Source: Candidatus Melainabacteria bacterium
GTDB taxonomy: Bacteria; Cyanobacteriota; Vampirovibrionia; Obscuribacterales; Obscuribacteraceae
Direction of reading: 5' to 3'
DNA: 64,000 nt
Assembly: GCA_016212515.1 (NCBI GenBank)
Contig: JACRFZ010000114.1
Span: 62,001 to 126,000, forward strand
This document shows positions 42,546 through 50,943 of the stretch, in pieces. Below the pieces are notes generated by a model, which was not told where the DNA came from, did not search any database, and worked only from the letters and a program-made list of their open reading frames with translations. Numbering within the stretch: position 1 is the first letter of the stretch; every line of letters begins with the position of its first letter. Made by a program: the position numbers and the translations under genes.

Positions 42546-43016
42546 TTAAGTTTCAGTTTCGAAATTAGCTTCCGGTTCGGGGTTTCTGATTCCTTCCGGG
42601 GGCGTTTCCTGGGAGGTAAGCGCGAGCAGATCCTGGAGGCGTGCTTCATCGGTTAGATAGAGGAAGCCGATCAGGGCTTCAAAAGCCGTAGCCTGGCGCA
42701 TTACCGATTGCTCGACATTGCGCCTGAAGCCTGAGACCTTGAGATTCCTGGCTCGTCTGACGATGTCCTGTTCCGCTTCCGTGAGCAAGGGCTTGAGGTT
42801 AACCAGCAGTCTGGCTTGTTCCTTGGAGTTTACCCGACCCACAACTTTGTTGTGCAGGCTCTTCACCGTTGCTTGTTGCAACAACTCCCGCTCTCGCTCA
42901 TGCAATTCGAATACGGCGTCTCCCAGGTGGGCCAGGCTGCGCAGATCGATTTCTTTTACCAGGCGCAGCCTTTCAATCTCACTGAGATCGGGTCTGAAGC
43001 CCAGGTTAAATAGCAT
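42546..43016 (-). CDS. mrnC: Mini-ribonuclease III
   Basis: A 156-aa RNase III-like nuclease without a dsRNA-binding domain, which matures 23S rRNA in bacteria that have it. The RNase III core appears as LRSLAHLGDAVFELHERE, HNKVVGRVNSKEQARLL, AEQDIVRRARN and ATAFEALIGFLYL, with Asp and Glu at the metal-binding positions. The C-terminus is an acidic tail. The gene starts inside the end of the upstream transferase gene (11-base overlap), implying translational coupling. Confidence 0.9.
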   Translation of the reverse strand: MLFNLGFRPDLSEIERLRLVKEIDLRSLAHLGDAVFELHERERELLQQATVKSLHNKVVGRVNSKEQARLLVNLKPLLTEAEQDIVRRARNLKVSGFRRNVEQSVMRQATAFEALIGFLYLTDEARLQDLLALTSQETPPEGIRNPEPEANFETET

Positions 43017-43893
43017 TCTTGGAGTCCAGCCCGGCGGCTGAATTTTCAGTCAGCTTGAGGGGGGAGCGAAGCTCGGCGGGCCGGTACTTGCCGGTCAGAT
43101 TTTCGAAAAGGGCTTTGAGCGCGAATACGGGTAAGGTACCGGCCATGCGTTTGAAACGCCATGGTTCCTTCTGCAGTCTGTAGAGCCACTCTAAATGAAG
43201 CTTTTGATAGGAAACGGGGGCTCGCTGGACAAAACCTGTCCATACATCAAAGGAACCGCCTACGCCTACCATGACTGCTTCAGGGAAGAGCCGGCGATAT
43301 TTGTCGATGACGAATTCCTGTCTGGGCACGCCGAGGGCTACCAGTACCAGGCCTGGTTTCAGGGCCGCCAGGTCGGCCATGACCGAGGCTTCCGCCTCGG
43401 CCTGGAAGAAGCCATTTTGATAGGCCACCACGTTCAGACCCGGGTGCTTTTGCGGCAATATCTCCTTGAGCTTTTCCATCACTTCCGGCCGCCCGCCCAG
43501 GAGGGCCACTTTCTCACCGCGCGCCGCTGCCAATTCCAGTGCTTTCTGGGCCAGTTCGATACCGGGCAGCCGTGCGGCCTGAGCGCAAACGCCGCCGCGG
43601 TTTTTCAAGGCGAGGACCACGCCGGCACCATCCGGTACCACTAGATCAGCTCTTTTGATAATGGCGCCCAATTCTTTGTTGTTGATGGACTGCATGGTCA
43701 TCTCGGCATTGAGAGTGACGACGTGCATGCCGCATTTGCTTTGCCAGAAGCCTTCCATCAGGCTGATGGCCGTGGGCATATCGACCAGATCGACGGGATA
43801 GCCGAGCACGAAGGCGCGATTAATAGTTTGGCAATGGTTGGGGCTGACGTTGGTATTCACTGTGGTATCGCCGGTGGTGAAGTTAGCTGGCAC
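43006..43893 (-). CDS. WecG/TagA/CpsF-family glycosyltransferase
   Basis: A 295-aa N-acetylmannosamine(uronic acid) transferase-family protein that adds a second sugar to undecaprenyl-linked GlcNAc. Motifs are GYPVDLVDMPTAISLM, VVTLNAEMTMQS, ADLVVPDGAGVVLAL, ALLGGRPEVMEKL, LVALGVPRQEFVIDKYR and VGVGGSFDVWTG, then a basic C-terminal segment (LEWLYRLQKEPWRFKRM). The start (GTG 43893) is not well supported, and residues 1-25 may be excess. It sits 12 bases after csaB, consistent with joint synthesis of a ManNAc-containing wall polymer. Confidence 0.9.
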   Translation of the reverse strand: MPANFTTGDTTVNTNVSPNHCQTINRAFVLGYPVDLVDMPTAISLMEGFWQSKCGMHVVTLNAEMTMQSINNKELGAIIKRADLVVPDGAGVVLALKNRGGVCAQAARLPGIELAQKALELAAARGEKVALLGGRPEVMEKLKEILPQKHPGLNVVAYQNGFFQAEAEASVMADLAALKPGLVLVALGVPRQEFVIDKYRRLFPEAVMVGVGGSFDVWTGFVQRAPVSYQKLHLEWLYRLQKEPWRFKRMAGTLPVFALKALFENLTGKYRPAELRSPLKLTENSAAGLDSKNAI

Positions 43894-43905
43894 TTGAACA
43901 GTTGT

Positions 43906-45030
43906 TCAGGAAGAGAGCATTTTAGCTATAAGTGCCTGGTTCTGACAAGCTCCCTCTCTGGCTGCCGCCAGCCGCTCGGCAATTATTCGCCGGCCTGGCT
44001 GCCCTAGATCTGCCTGCCCGGCCAGAGTTGCTTCCCAGGCTTGTTGATCAACTTGCGTTTCCGTTTCATAAGGCAGGGATGGTTGTTCAAAATATTCGAG
44101 CACATGCTTGACCTTGGGGTCGTAGGAGATGCCTACCACAGGAACCTGGGAGGAAAGCGCCATTATCAATGAGTGCAGCCTCATACCTACTAGCAGATCA
44201 AGGTTGGCTATCAAGCTTAACCATTGGCTTGGTTTTTCTATTCTGAGCAGATCCGGTTTTACAAGCTTGCCGCCCAATTCCAGCCAGATTGACTGGAATT
44301 GCTGCAGGGGCTTCTCGTCCTGGTTTGCCTGTAAGGGCAGGGGTACAAGGCTGTACTTGGGTGAGAGCTGCTTGTGCATGGCTATCGCCAGACATTCTAT
44401 GTGCCGTAAGCTGAAGCCGCCGCCGTCTCTCAGCGAAAGTCCCACAAGCTTTTGGCCGCTTCTCTTACAGCTCAAGATAGGCTCCAGTAGGTTTTGCTCA
44501 AGCTCGGCTTTGGAGAGCAGCCAGACCGGATCGCCGGTGAGCTTAGAAACGCCTGCCAGTCCCCAGGCTTTCAGGAGGTTTAGTGAAGTCTCATCACGCA
44601 CTGAGATTTGCTTTGGCTGTACCAGTGAGAAGCGGGTCAGGGCCTTTCCCAGTGCACTCTTGAGGGGGCCAAGACCCTGGGCGTAGATGAGTGTAGGGGC
44701 GCCGCAGAGCGTGGCCAGGGAAATAAGTCCGCCGTAATAAATCACCGACTTGACTGATTCGCTGTCCTGAAATAGTCCGCCGCCGCCGCTTATAAACAGT
44801 TTACAGTTCCTGAGCAAGGCCGCTATTTCAGATAGCTGCCAGCGGTTTTGCGCTCTTACGCCGAAGCGGGCCGCGGTGGTCTCAGGATTTTGGGAAAGGA
44901 TGACTATGTCCTTTGCCGGCCACAGGCTTTTCAGTTCCCGCACCAGTTCTTCCAAGATGGCTTCATCGCCTAAATTGTTGAACCCGTAATATCCTGAGAC
45001 GACGATTAGCTGCCGCACAAACACTGCCAC
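43906..45030 (-). CDS. csaB: Polysaccharide pyruvyl transferase CsaB
   Basis: Transfers pyruvate from phosphoenolpyruvate to a wall polysaccharide, producing the ketal recognised by SLH domains. The 374-aa protein has VVSGYYGFNNLGDEAILEEL, the central SGGGGLFQDSES, YAQGLGPLKS, SVRDETSLNLLK, GLSLRDGG and GMRLHSLIMALSSQVPVVGI with SYDPKV, all CsaB features. GTG 45030 has AAAGG six bases upstream. First gene of csaB-tagA-like-mrnC. Cyanobacteria and SLH-bearing diderms commonly encode it. Confidence 0.92.
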   Translation of the reverse strand: MAVFVRQLIVVSGYYGFNNLGDEAILEELVRELKSLWPAKDIVILSQNPETTAARFGVRAQNRWQLSEIAALLRNCKLFISGGGGLFQDSESVKSVIYYGGLISLATLCGAPTLIYAQGLGPLKSALGKALTRFSLVQPKQISVRDETSLNLLKAWGLAGVSKLTGDPVWLLSKAELEQNLLEPILSCKRSGQKLVGLSLRDGGGFSLRHIECLAIAMHKQLSPKYSLVPLPLQANQDEKPLQQFQSIWLELGGKLVKPDLLRIEKPSQWLSLIANLDLLVGMRLHSLIMALSSQVPVVGISYDPKVKHVLEYFEQPSLPYETETQVDQQAWEATLAGQADLGQPGRRIIAERLAAAREGACQNQALIAKMLSS

Positions 45031-45105
45031 TTCTAGCCTTTACTTCAGGTTGATTCTAGCAGTTTTCGGCTAATATAAGTGCTAGTGCCTGAGTGGAAAT
45101 ATCTG

Positions 45106-46446
45106 ATGGGTCTTGAAGATATATGCAATGTGATGGAGCGCGGTTCAGCGGCCTCATTTGCCTGTGTCGGCACCGATGTCAACTGGTTTCGGGTGCAACC
45201 GGCTACTCTGGATGAATTGGCTGCTCTTTTCCATATATTCAGCGAAGCGGCTCTGGTGCCGTACTATGACCGAAAGTTGAAGAGCCTGCTGGTCTCCGAT
45301 ACTGTTTTTGTTGATATGAAAAAGCTTTCTGCCGTAACCGAGAATGTGGTATCAGATTTGGTTATGGCCGTGCAATGCGGCATAACGGTTTATGAGCTGA
45401 GGCAGATTCTTTCAGAGCAAAAGCAGATCTTCCCTGTATCAAGGGTATACGACGATCTTAGTCTCGCTCAACTGGTGGCTCTGGGAGATGCCGGGGCTTG
45501 TGAGTCGGGCTACGGTCAACTGCGCTCCAATATTCTTGGTTTCGAGTTCCTTGATGCTCAGGGGCGCCGCACTAAATGTGGTGGCAGAGTGGTGAAGAAC
45601 GTTACCGGCTATGATGTAAGCAAATTGTTTGTCGGCTCCGGTCGCCTGGCACTGCCTTATCTTGTTTATCTGCGGCTTTTCGCCAGAGCGGAAGCTGCTG
45701 CTCTTTTCCTGGTTCAGGGCCAGGCGCCGGAGCTTTTGCGTTTTTCCGGCAAGCTTTTGGGAAGCGGCATTAATCCTTACATTTTGGAATTGGTGCCGGG
45801 CGAGGATGGAGGCTTCAGGCTTTATATCGGACTGGATGGACCGGCACCGATGGTGGATGAACTGAAGGTGTTGCTTAATAAGTTGTCTTCAGCCGAGGGC
45901 TTGCCTATGGTCCAGTGCGCAGATGATGAGGCTGAAGAGATGAGCTTCGACGCTGCGGCCATGGAGCGCCTGGAGGTCTTTCTTTCCATGGAAGGGCTGG
46001 CTTTTGTGCTCCGCAAGCTTAGCCGGACCCCAGCGGGAATTAGAGCCGGAACAGAAGCTGGTAGCTGGTCGGTGCGAGTGCGACCGGCCACTGGTAGACT
46101 GATAATTGATTGTAGTTCTTCCCCTGCAGATACGGATTGGCTTGCCTCCATGGATGCGGCGGAACGCTGTTTGACAGAGGCTTTGTCGCTCTGGAAGCAA
46201 GAGATAGAAACCTTTTCTCCGGCCAGGCGAGAGTTCTTCAGGTGGGAGAATTTTTCCATTATGAAGCGAGTGGCAGGTCGCCTTATTGATACCGCTGGTG
46301 GTGGAGCTCTCGCCTCGCAACCTCAAAAAATTGGGGCGTCCATTGCCGGTAGTCTGGAGTCTGGACTGGATCCTCAGCGGCGCTTTCAGCCTTTTGTCTG
46401 GCCGGAAAGGTCACGTCTTAGCCAGGTGGGAGCCATCGACCCATGA
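45106..46446 (+). CDS. glcE: Glycolate oxidase FAD-binding subunit GlcE homologue
   Basis: A 446-aa FAD-binding type 4 protein related to GlcE. C-terminal halves of the FAD fold are clear: GQLRSNILGFEFLDAQGRRT, KCGGRVVKNVTGYDVSKLFV and GSGRLALPYLVYLRL. The expected Gly-rich loop (RGGGTKLGWG-like in GlcE) is replaced by VPYYDRKLKSLL, so flavin binding is doubtful. It is about 100 residues longer than E. coli GlcE. ATG 45106 has a weak GAGTGG upstream; GTG 45079 is an alternative. It overlaps glcF by four bases. No GlcD is present in this window. Confidence 0.82.
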   Translation: MGLEDICNVMERGSAASFACVGTDVNWFRVQPATLDELAALFHIFSEAALVPYYDRKLKSLLVSDTVFVDMKKLSAVTENVVSDLVMAVQCGITVYELRQILSEQKQIFPVSRVYDDLSLAQLVALGDAGACESGYGQLRSNILGFEFLDAQGRRTKCGGRVVKNVTGYDVSKLFVGSGRLALPYLVYLRLFARAEAAALFLVQGQAPELLRFSGKLLGSGINPYILELVPGEDGGFRLYIGLDGPAPMVDELKVLLNKLSSAEGLPMVQCADDEAEEMSFDAAAMERLEVFLSMEGLAFVLRKLSRTPAGIRAGTEAGSWSVRVRPATGRLIIDCSSSPADTDWLASMDAAERCLTEALSLWKQEIETFSPARREFFRWENFSIMKRVAGRLIDTAGGGALASQPQKIGASIAGSLESGLDPQRRFQPFVWPERSRLSQVGAIDP

Positions 46447-47780
46447 AGGAAGCCGGTGATTGCAAGTTGGAAGGCGCTTCTGACGGGCCGATAAACTTAT
46501 TCGATTTGCAAGTCTCAGCCGATTTGCTGTCAGCTTGCATTCACTGTGGCTTGTGCCTGCCGGCCTGTCCTACTTATCTGGCGACCGGACAGGAGAGTCA
46601 ATCGCCGCGGGGCAGAATCTATGCCGTGATGAAGAGCCGGGATGGTAACGTGAAGCGAGCCCTCGATCATCTTTCTACATGCCTGGGCTGTCTGGGCTGC
46701 CAGACTGCTTGCCCATCAGGGGTGCAGTACGAGTCGATTCTGGAGCAGGTACGGCCGGCTCTGGCGGCCAGGCGCAGTTGGCTTGCCCGCACTGCCATGC
46801 GCCTTTTCTTTCGCCTTCTCGGTAATTACGGGCTCCTGCGCTTGCTGTTCATACCGGTGCGCATTGTTCAGCGTCTTGCTCTCGATCGCTTGCCGGAAGC
46901 ATTGGTGAGGGTTGCTCCTTTCCTCAAGGGCACCTGGCTTGGTCGCCTCGCTTCCTGGCGGCAGTTTACTCCGGCAGTGCCGGTTCACAAGAGTTTGCCG
47001 CCCAGGCTGGCTGGCAAAGCAGCTATGCCGGGGGGAGAGAAGTCGGAGCAGGTGCAGTTCTTTCAGGGCTGCGTCATGGATATTTTTTATAACCAGGTTA
47101 ACCATGCGGCTATGAAAGCCCTGGCTGGCGCCGGTCTCACTTGTAATCTGCCCCGGCAGACTTGCTGCGGTGCCCTGGCCTACCATGCCGGCGATGTGGA
47201 TATTGCCCGTAAGTTGGCAAAGGAGAATATGGCTCACTTCGAAAACTTCGGTGGTGAGATTGTGGTTGCTTCCGCCGGTTGCGGCGCCATGTTGAAGGGC
47301 TACGAACACCTTTTTGCCGAAGGCGAGCCCGAGCGGGCCAGGGCTGCTCAATTTTCCCGGCGGGTGAAAGATTTTTCTCAGGTTATGGCCAGCCATATGC
47401 CCGCTGCGCCGAAGAAAAGTGAGAGCCGCGCCGGCGAGGCTCCCCGGGTGGCATATCATGCCGCTTGCCACCTCGCCCATGCCCAGGGGGTGCGGGCCGA
47501 GCCGGAGGCAGTCTTGAACCGGCTGGCCGCGGAAGGTTGTTTGAAGCGAGTGCCTCTGGCTGATGCCGAGCACTGCTGTGGTTCTGCCGGTATCTATAAT
47601 CTGCTTAATACCGAACTTTCCTTGCAGGTTCTTGAAGCCAAGATGGACAGCCTTCAGGCCTCCGGTGCGGAGGTGGTGGTGACGGCCAATCCCGGCTGTC
47701 TCCTGCAACTGGAGGCGGGAGTGCGGGCCAGAGGTCTTAATGTCAAGGTTAAGCATCTGGCTGAACTTTGCCAGGACTGA
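46443..47780 (+). CDS. glcF: Glycolate oxidase iron-sulfur subunit GlcF
   Basis: A 445-aa subunit with two [4Fe-4S] sites, CIHCGLCLPACPTY and CLGCLGCQTACPSG, and two CCG domains (QTCCGALAYHAGD and HCCGSAGIYNLL) that carry electrons to the membrane in glycolate and related 2-hydroxyacid dehydrogenases. The ATG overlaps the glcE stop (ATGA), so translation is coupled. Length is close to the family norm, with a central basic segment between the clusters and the CCG domains. The partner catalytic GlcD would have to be encoded elsewhere. Confidence 0.93.
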   Translation: MKEAGDCKLEGASDGPINLFDLQVSADLLSACIHCGLCLPACPTYLATGQESQSPRGRIYAVMKSRDGNVKRALDHLSTCLGCLGCQTACPSGVQYESILEQVRPALAARRSWLARTAMRLFFRLLGNYGLLRLLFIPVRIVQRLALDRLPEALVRVAPFLKGTWLGRLASWRQFTPAVPVHKSLPPRLAGKAAMPGGEKSEQVQFFQGCVMDIFYNQVNHAAMKALAGAGLTCNLPRQTCCGALAYHAGDVDIARKLAKENMAHFENFGGEIVVASAGCGAMLKGYEHLFAEGEPERARAAQFSRRVKDFSQVMASHMPAAPKKSESRAGEAPRVAYHAACHLAHAQGVRAEPEAVLNRLAAEGCLKRVPLADAEHCCGSAGIYNLLNTELSLQVLEAKMDSLQASGAEVVVTANPGCLLQLEAGVRARGLNVKVKHLAELCQD

Positions 47781-47820
47781 GCTTCCCGTTAAAGAGAACA
47801 TTATTAGAACCGCTCTATCT

Positions 47821-47851
47821 TTGGGGCTGAGCCGTTTTATCCCTCTATAAT
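47821..47851 (+). promoter_or_regulatory. Candidate promoter of the exonuclease gene
   Basis: A perfect TATAAT at 47846-47851 lies 33 bases before ATG 47885. The only -35-like hexamer, TTGGGG at 47821, is 19 bases away and weak. Confidence 0.4.
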
Positions 47852-47884
47852 TTGTCTTGTTGAAGCAAGCAAATTAGAGGTCTG

Positions 47885-48541
47885 ATGAAGTCTGAGGTAT
47901 TGGTCAAGCACCGGAAGCCCGATCTTTTCGAGGATGATATTCCCGATCAGCGGCTAGAGCATTATTTGACCAAGAAAGTGGTGGCAATCGACACCGAGAC
48001 TCGTGGTCTGATCATTCGCCGCGACAGGTTGTGTTTGATCCAGATTTGCGATGAAGACGGCGTTGTCAGTTTTGTGCGCTACAGCGACAAGGAAAAGATG
48101 AGTGCGGATGCGCCAAGCAATATCAAAACTCTTTGCCATGCGCCCACTGTCACTAAGCTTTTTCACTATGGTCGTTTTGATCTGGCGGTACTGAAGTATT
48201 ACCTGGGCATCGACGTCAATCCGGTTTTCTGTACAAAGATCGCCTCCAAACTGGTGCGTACATATACAGATCGTCACAGTCTCAAAGAGTTGGTCAGGGA
48301 ATTGCTCGGCATCGAACTCGACAAGTCCGACCAGACAAGTGATTGGGCTCAACCTCATTTGACTGATTCGCAGCTGGAGTACGCCGCTAATGATGTGCGT
48401 GTTTTGCTTCCTATTTACGAACGCATTCATGCCCTCCTGGTGCGGGAAGGTCGGCTTGACTTGCACCGTCGCCTTTGTGAGGCGCTGCCGACGGTTTGTG
48501 AACTTGATTTGATGGGATTTAAAGATATTTTCGAACACTAA
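47885..48541 (+). CDS. RNase D-like 3'-5' exonuclease (DEDDy)
   Basis: A 218-aa exonuclease domain without the HRDC domains of full RNase D. The DEDDy residues are in AIDTETRGL (Asp and Glu), HYGRFDLAVL (Asp) and YAANDVRVLL (Tyr and Asp). Basic and aromatic residues (IQICDED, SKLVRTYTDRHSLKEL) fit the family. Similar stand-alone proteins in cyanobacteria and proteobacteria are annotated as ribonuclease D or Rnd-like and probably trim RNA 3' ends. A TATAAT precedes it; gcvPB follows after 31 bases. Confidence 0.9.
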   Translation: MKSEVLVKHRKPDLFEDDIPDQRLEHYLTKKVVAIDTETRGLIIRRDRLCLIQICDEDGVVSFVRYSDKEKMSADAPSNIKTLCHAPTVTKLFHYGRFDLAVLKYYLGIDVNPVFCTKIASKLVRTYTDRHSLKELVRELLGIELDKSDQTSDWAQPHLTDSQLEYAANDVRVLLPIYERIHALLVREGRLDLHRRLCEALPTVCELDLMGFKDIFEH

Positions 48542-48572
48542 ATTTGGGTGCCGGTGTTAACAGGGGAATGAA

Positions 48573-50033
48573 ATGGAAAAGCTAATTTACGAAAAATCAA
48601 GAGCAGGAAGACGTGCCGAGATTTTGCCTAAACCTCAGGTGCCGGTGAAGGAGTTGTCTTCCTTCATTCCCGCCAAGTTTCTGCGTGAAAAGCCGCCGGC
48701 TCTGCCGGAGGTCGGTGAGTTGGATGCGGTTCGCCACTTCGTCAGACTCTCCCATTTGAACCATTGCATTGATACCGGCTTTTATCCCCTCGGTTCATGC
48801 ACCATGAAATACAATCCCAAGGTCAATGATGCCATGGCTGCGCTGGAAGGCTTCCGCGACTTGCATCCCCACCAACCGCAAGACCAGATTCAGGGTGCTC
48901 TGGAACTTCTCTATAACCTGGAGCGGTCGATTTCAGCCGTGGTCGGACTTCCTCATGTCACCTTGCAGCCCGCTGCCGGCGCCCATGGCGAGATGACCGG
49001 CTTGCTTTTGATTAAGGCGTATTTCGAAGCCAAAGGCGAGACCAAGCGTAAGAAGGTAATTGTTCCTGATACTGCCCATGGTACCAACCCCGCCACCGCC
49101 GCTCTCATCGGTTTTGATGTGGTTGAGATCAAGAGCAATGATCGCGGTCTGGTTGATCTCGATGCTCTCAAGAAAGTACTTGGTCCCGATACGGCGGCCA
49201 TCATGCTGACAAACCCCAATACTCTTGGTCTGTTCGAAGAAGATATTATGGAAGTGCAGCGCCTGGTGCACGAAGCCGGCGGCTTGCTCTATTACGACGG
49301 TGCCAATTTGAACGCCATTATGGGTATTGTGCGTCCCGGCGATATGGGCTTTGATGTCTGCCATTTGAATCTGCACAAGACCTTTTCCACTCCCCACGGC
49401 GGCGGCGGACCCGGTGGTTGTGCCGTGGCTTGTCGTGACCTTCTGGAACCCTTCCTGCCCAAGCCGGTCATCAAAAAGGAAGCAAACGGCTTTAAGTGGG
49501 ATTTTGACCGTCCTCAGTCCATCGGAAAAGTGAAAGGCTTCTATGGCAACTTCGGCATTCTTGTCAGGGCCTACGCTTACATCCTGGCCCATGGCGGCAA
49601 TGGTCTCCATCAAGTCTCCAAAGATGCCATCTTGAACGCCAACTATCTCAAGGTCAAGCTATCGAGAAACTTTGTGGTGGCCCACAGTCAGCCCTGTATG
49701 CATGAATTCGTTCTCTCCGGGGTGAAGCAGAAGGAAAGAGGGGTTGCTACCCTCAATCTGGCCAAACGTCTGCTCGATTACGGCGTGCATGCCCCCACGG
49801 TTTACTTCCCGCTGGTAGTACCGGAAGCCATGATGATTGAGCCCACGGAGACCGAGAACAAAGAAACCCTCGATCGCTTTGCCGAGATCATGGTCACCAT
49901 CGACAAAGAAATCGATGAGAATAAAGAACTGGTCTTGAGCGCTCCCCTGAAGACACCGGTGGGTCGTCTTGACGAAGCGACGGCGGCACGCAAACCTAAT
50001 TTGCGCTGGACTCCCAGCTCGCAGGCAGTCTAG
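48573..50033 (+). CDS. gcvPB: Glycine dehydrogenase (decarboxylating) subunit 2
   Basis: The PLP-binding half of the two-subunit P-protein of the glycine cleavage system, giving CO2 and an aminomethyl group for lipoyl H-protein. The 486-aa protein has PLGSCTMKYNPK, TLQPAAGAHGEMTGLL, HGTNPATAALIGFD, TNPNTLGLFEEDI, YYDGANLNAI and the PLP Lys in HLNLHKTFSTPHGGGGPG. gcvPA, gcvT and gcvH are not in the window. The split form differs from the single-chain GcvP of photosynthetic cyanobacteria. The methylene-THF produced links to FtcD and one-carbon metabolism. Confidence 0.95.
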   Translation: MEKLIYEKSRAGRRAEILPKPQVPVKELSSFIPAKFLREKPPALPEVGELDAVRHFVRLSHLNHCIDTGFYPLGSCTMKYNPKVNDAMAALEGFRDLHPHQPQDQIQGALELLYNLERSISAVVGLPHVTLQPAAGAHGEMTGLLLIKAYFEAKGETKRKKVIVPDTAHGTNPATAALIGFDVVEIKSNDRGLVDLDALKKVLGPDTAAIMLTNPNTLGLFEEDIMEVQRLVHEAGGLLYYDGANLNAIMGIVRPGDMGFDVCHLNLHKTFSTPHGGGGPGGCAVACRDLLEPFLPKPVIKKEANGFKWDFDRPQSIGKVKGFYGNFGILVRAYAYILAHGGNGLHQVSKDAILNANYLKVKLSRNFVVAHSQPCMHEFVLSGVKQKERGVATLNLAKRLLDYGVHAPTVYFPLVVPEAMMIEPTETENKETLDRFAEIMVTIDKEIDENKELVLSAPLKTPVGRLDEATAARKPNLRWTPSSQAV

Positions 50034-50058
50034 GCGCGTCCTTGGACAAATAAAAACG

Positions 50059-50087
50059 AGAGAGCGGACTGAAAAGTGCCGCTCTCT
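50059..50087. terminator. Terminator between gcvPB and the zinc-ribbon membrane gene
   Basis: AGAGAGCGG pairs with CCGCTCTCT around an 11-nt loop, followed on the plus strand by TTCTCTTT. The opposite side carries a TTTTTA run, so it can serve both convergent genes. Confidence 0.75.
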
Positions 50088-50093
50088 TTCTCT

Positions 50094-50729
50094 TTAGACT
50101 TCCATGACGCTGTCGTATTCGAGTCTTAGCTTGATATAGGTTTCGCGTTCTTTGAGCCTTGCCAGCTCCCTCTTGGTGCCTTTGATGGGCACCAGGCAGG
50201 TGAGAGCCACGAGGTTTATAAAGAGCAGGGGAGTGGTGGCAACCATTATCTTTGTCACTTCATCGCCGATGTACTCGAAATAGCATTTGAAGGCGATGAA
50301 AAAGCCAATCAGGTTTATAACCAGAAAAATGACGCAGTGCATGGCTAGAAAGAATTTCTCTCGAATCATCATCATATAGATGGTGTTCATCTCTTCTCTC
50401 AACTCAGGGGCAATGCGGCGGCTTCTCTTGCGGGCAAAAGTGGGCATGGCCTGGGCTTTTGCTTTCTGCGCCTGCTCTCTATTCAGACTATTTGATGCTT
50501 CGATATCCGCCTCGGAGAGCTTGAGAGAAACCTGAGAGAGGTCTTCTACGAGACTTCTTCCCTGGCCTGCAGGCAGAGATTTTTGCGCTTGAGGGGCGCC
50601 ACAATTGCCGCAAAATTTTGCGGTGTTCTCAATTCTGGTGCGGCAACGGCTGCATCCCACCACCTGGGGGGTGATTGAATTCAGGGGTTGGCTGGCAAAA
50701 TTGGAATTGGTCAGTTCGCCGGTAAGCAA
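50094..50729 (-). CDS. Zinc-ribbon membrane protein, unknown function
   Basis: A 211-aa protein with an N-terminal zinc ribbon (CSRCRTRIENTAKFCGNCG, two CxxC pairs), a charged region of about 80 residues, and two membrane helices (FFLAMHCVIFLVINLIGFFI and TTPLLFINLVALTCLVPI), ending with a charged helix. The layout, zinc ribbon on the cytoplasmic side of a two-helix anchor, is common among uncharacterised proteins. Start TTG 50729 with AAAGG upstream. Function is unknown. Confidence 0.72.
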   Translation of the reverse strand: MLTGELTNSNFASQPLNSITPQVVGCSRCRTRIENTAKFCGNCGAPQAQKSLPAGQGRSLVEDLSQVSLKLSEADIEASNSLNREQAQKAKAQAMPTFARKRSRRIAPELREEMNTIYMMMIREKFFLAMHCVIFLVINLIGFFIAFKCYFEYIGDEVTKIMVATTPLLFINLVALTCLVPIKGTKRELARLKERETYIKLRLEYDSVMEV

Positions 50730-50943
50730 GGCAAGTACCTTTAGGGGTGAGCCTGTCGGAATTTTGTACGATAGAACTGCCGGGTCGTTTTAGGGCGGTA
50801 GCAGCTCCGTACCTCTTTGCATTGATATTTTGCAGCCTGGATGCCCAAATTTGGGGCACCCTAGAAACTTTTAAGCGTTTCCGGGGCTTTTAGTGGGAAA
50901 AACCGGGCAAAATCGCCCTTGAAATGCCTGAATTGTAAAGTGG

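Noticed and set aside
46716..47801. Long minus-strand ORF of 361 codons
   Set aside because: Antisense to glcF, which has all cluster and CCG motifs. Open shadow frames are common in this GC-rich coding sequence.
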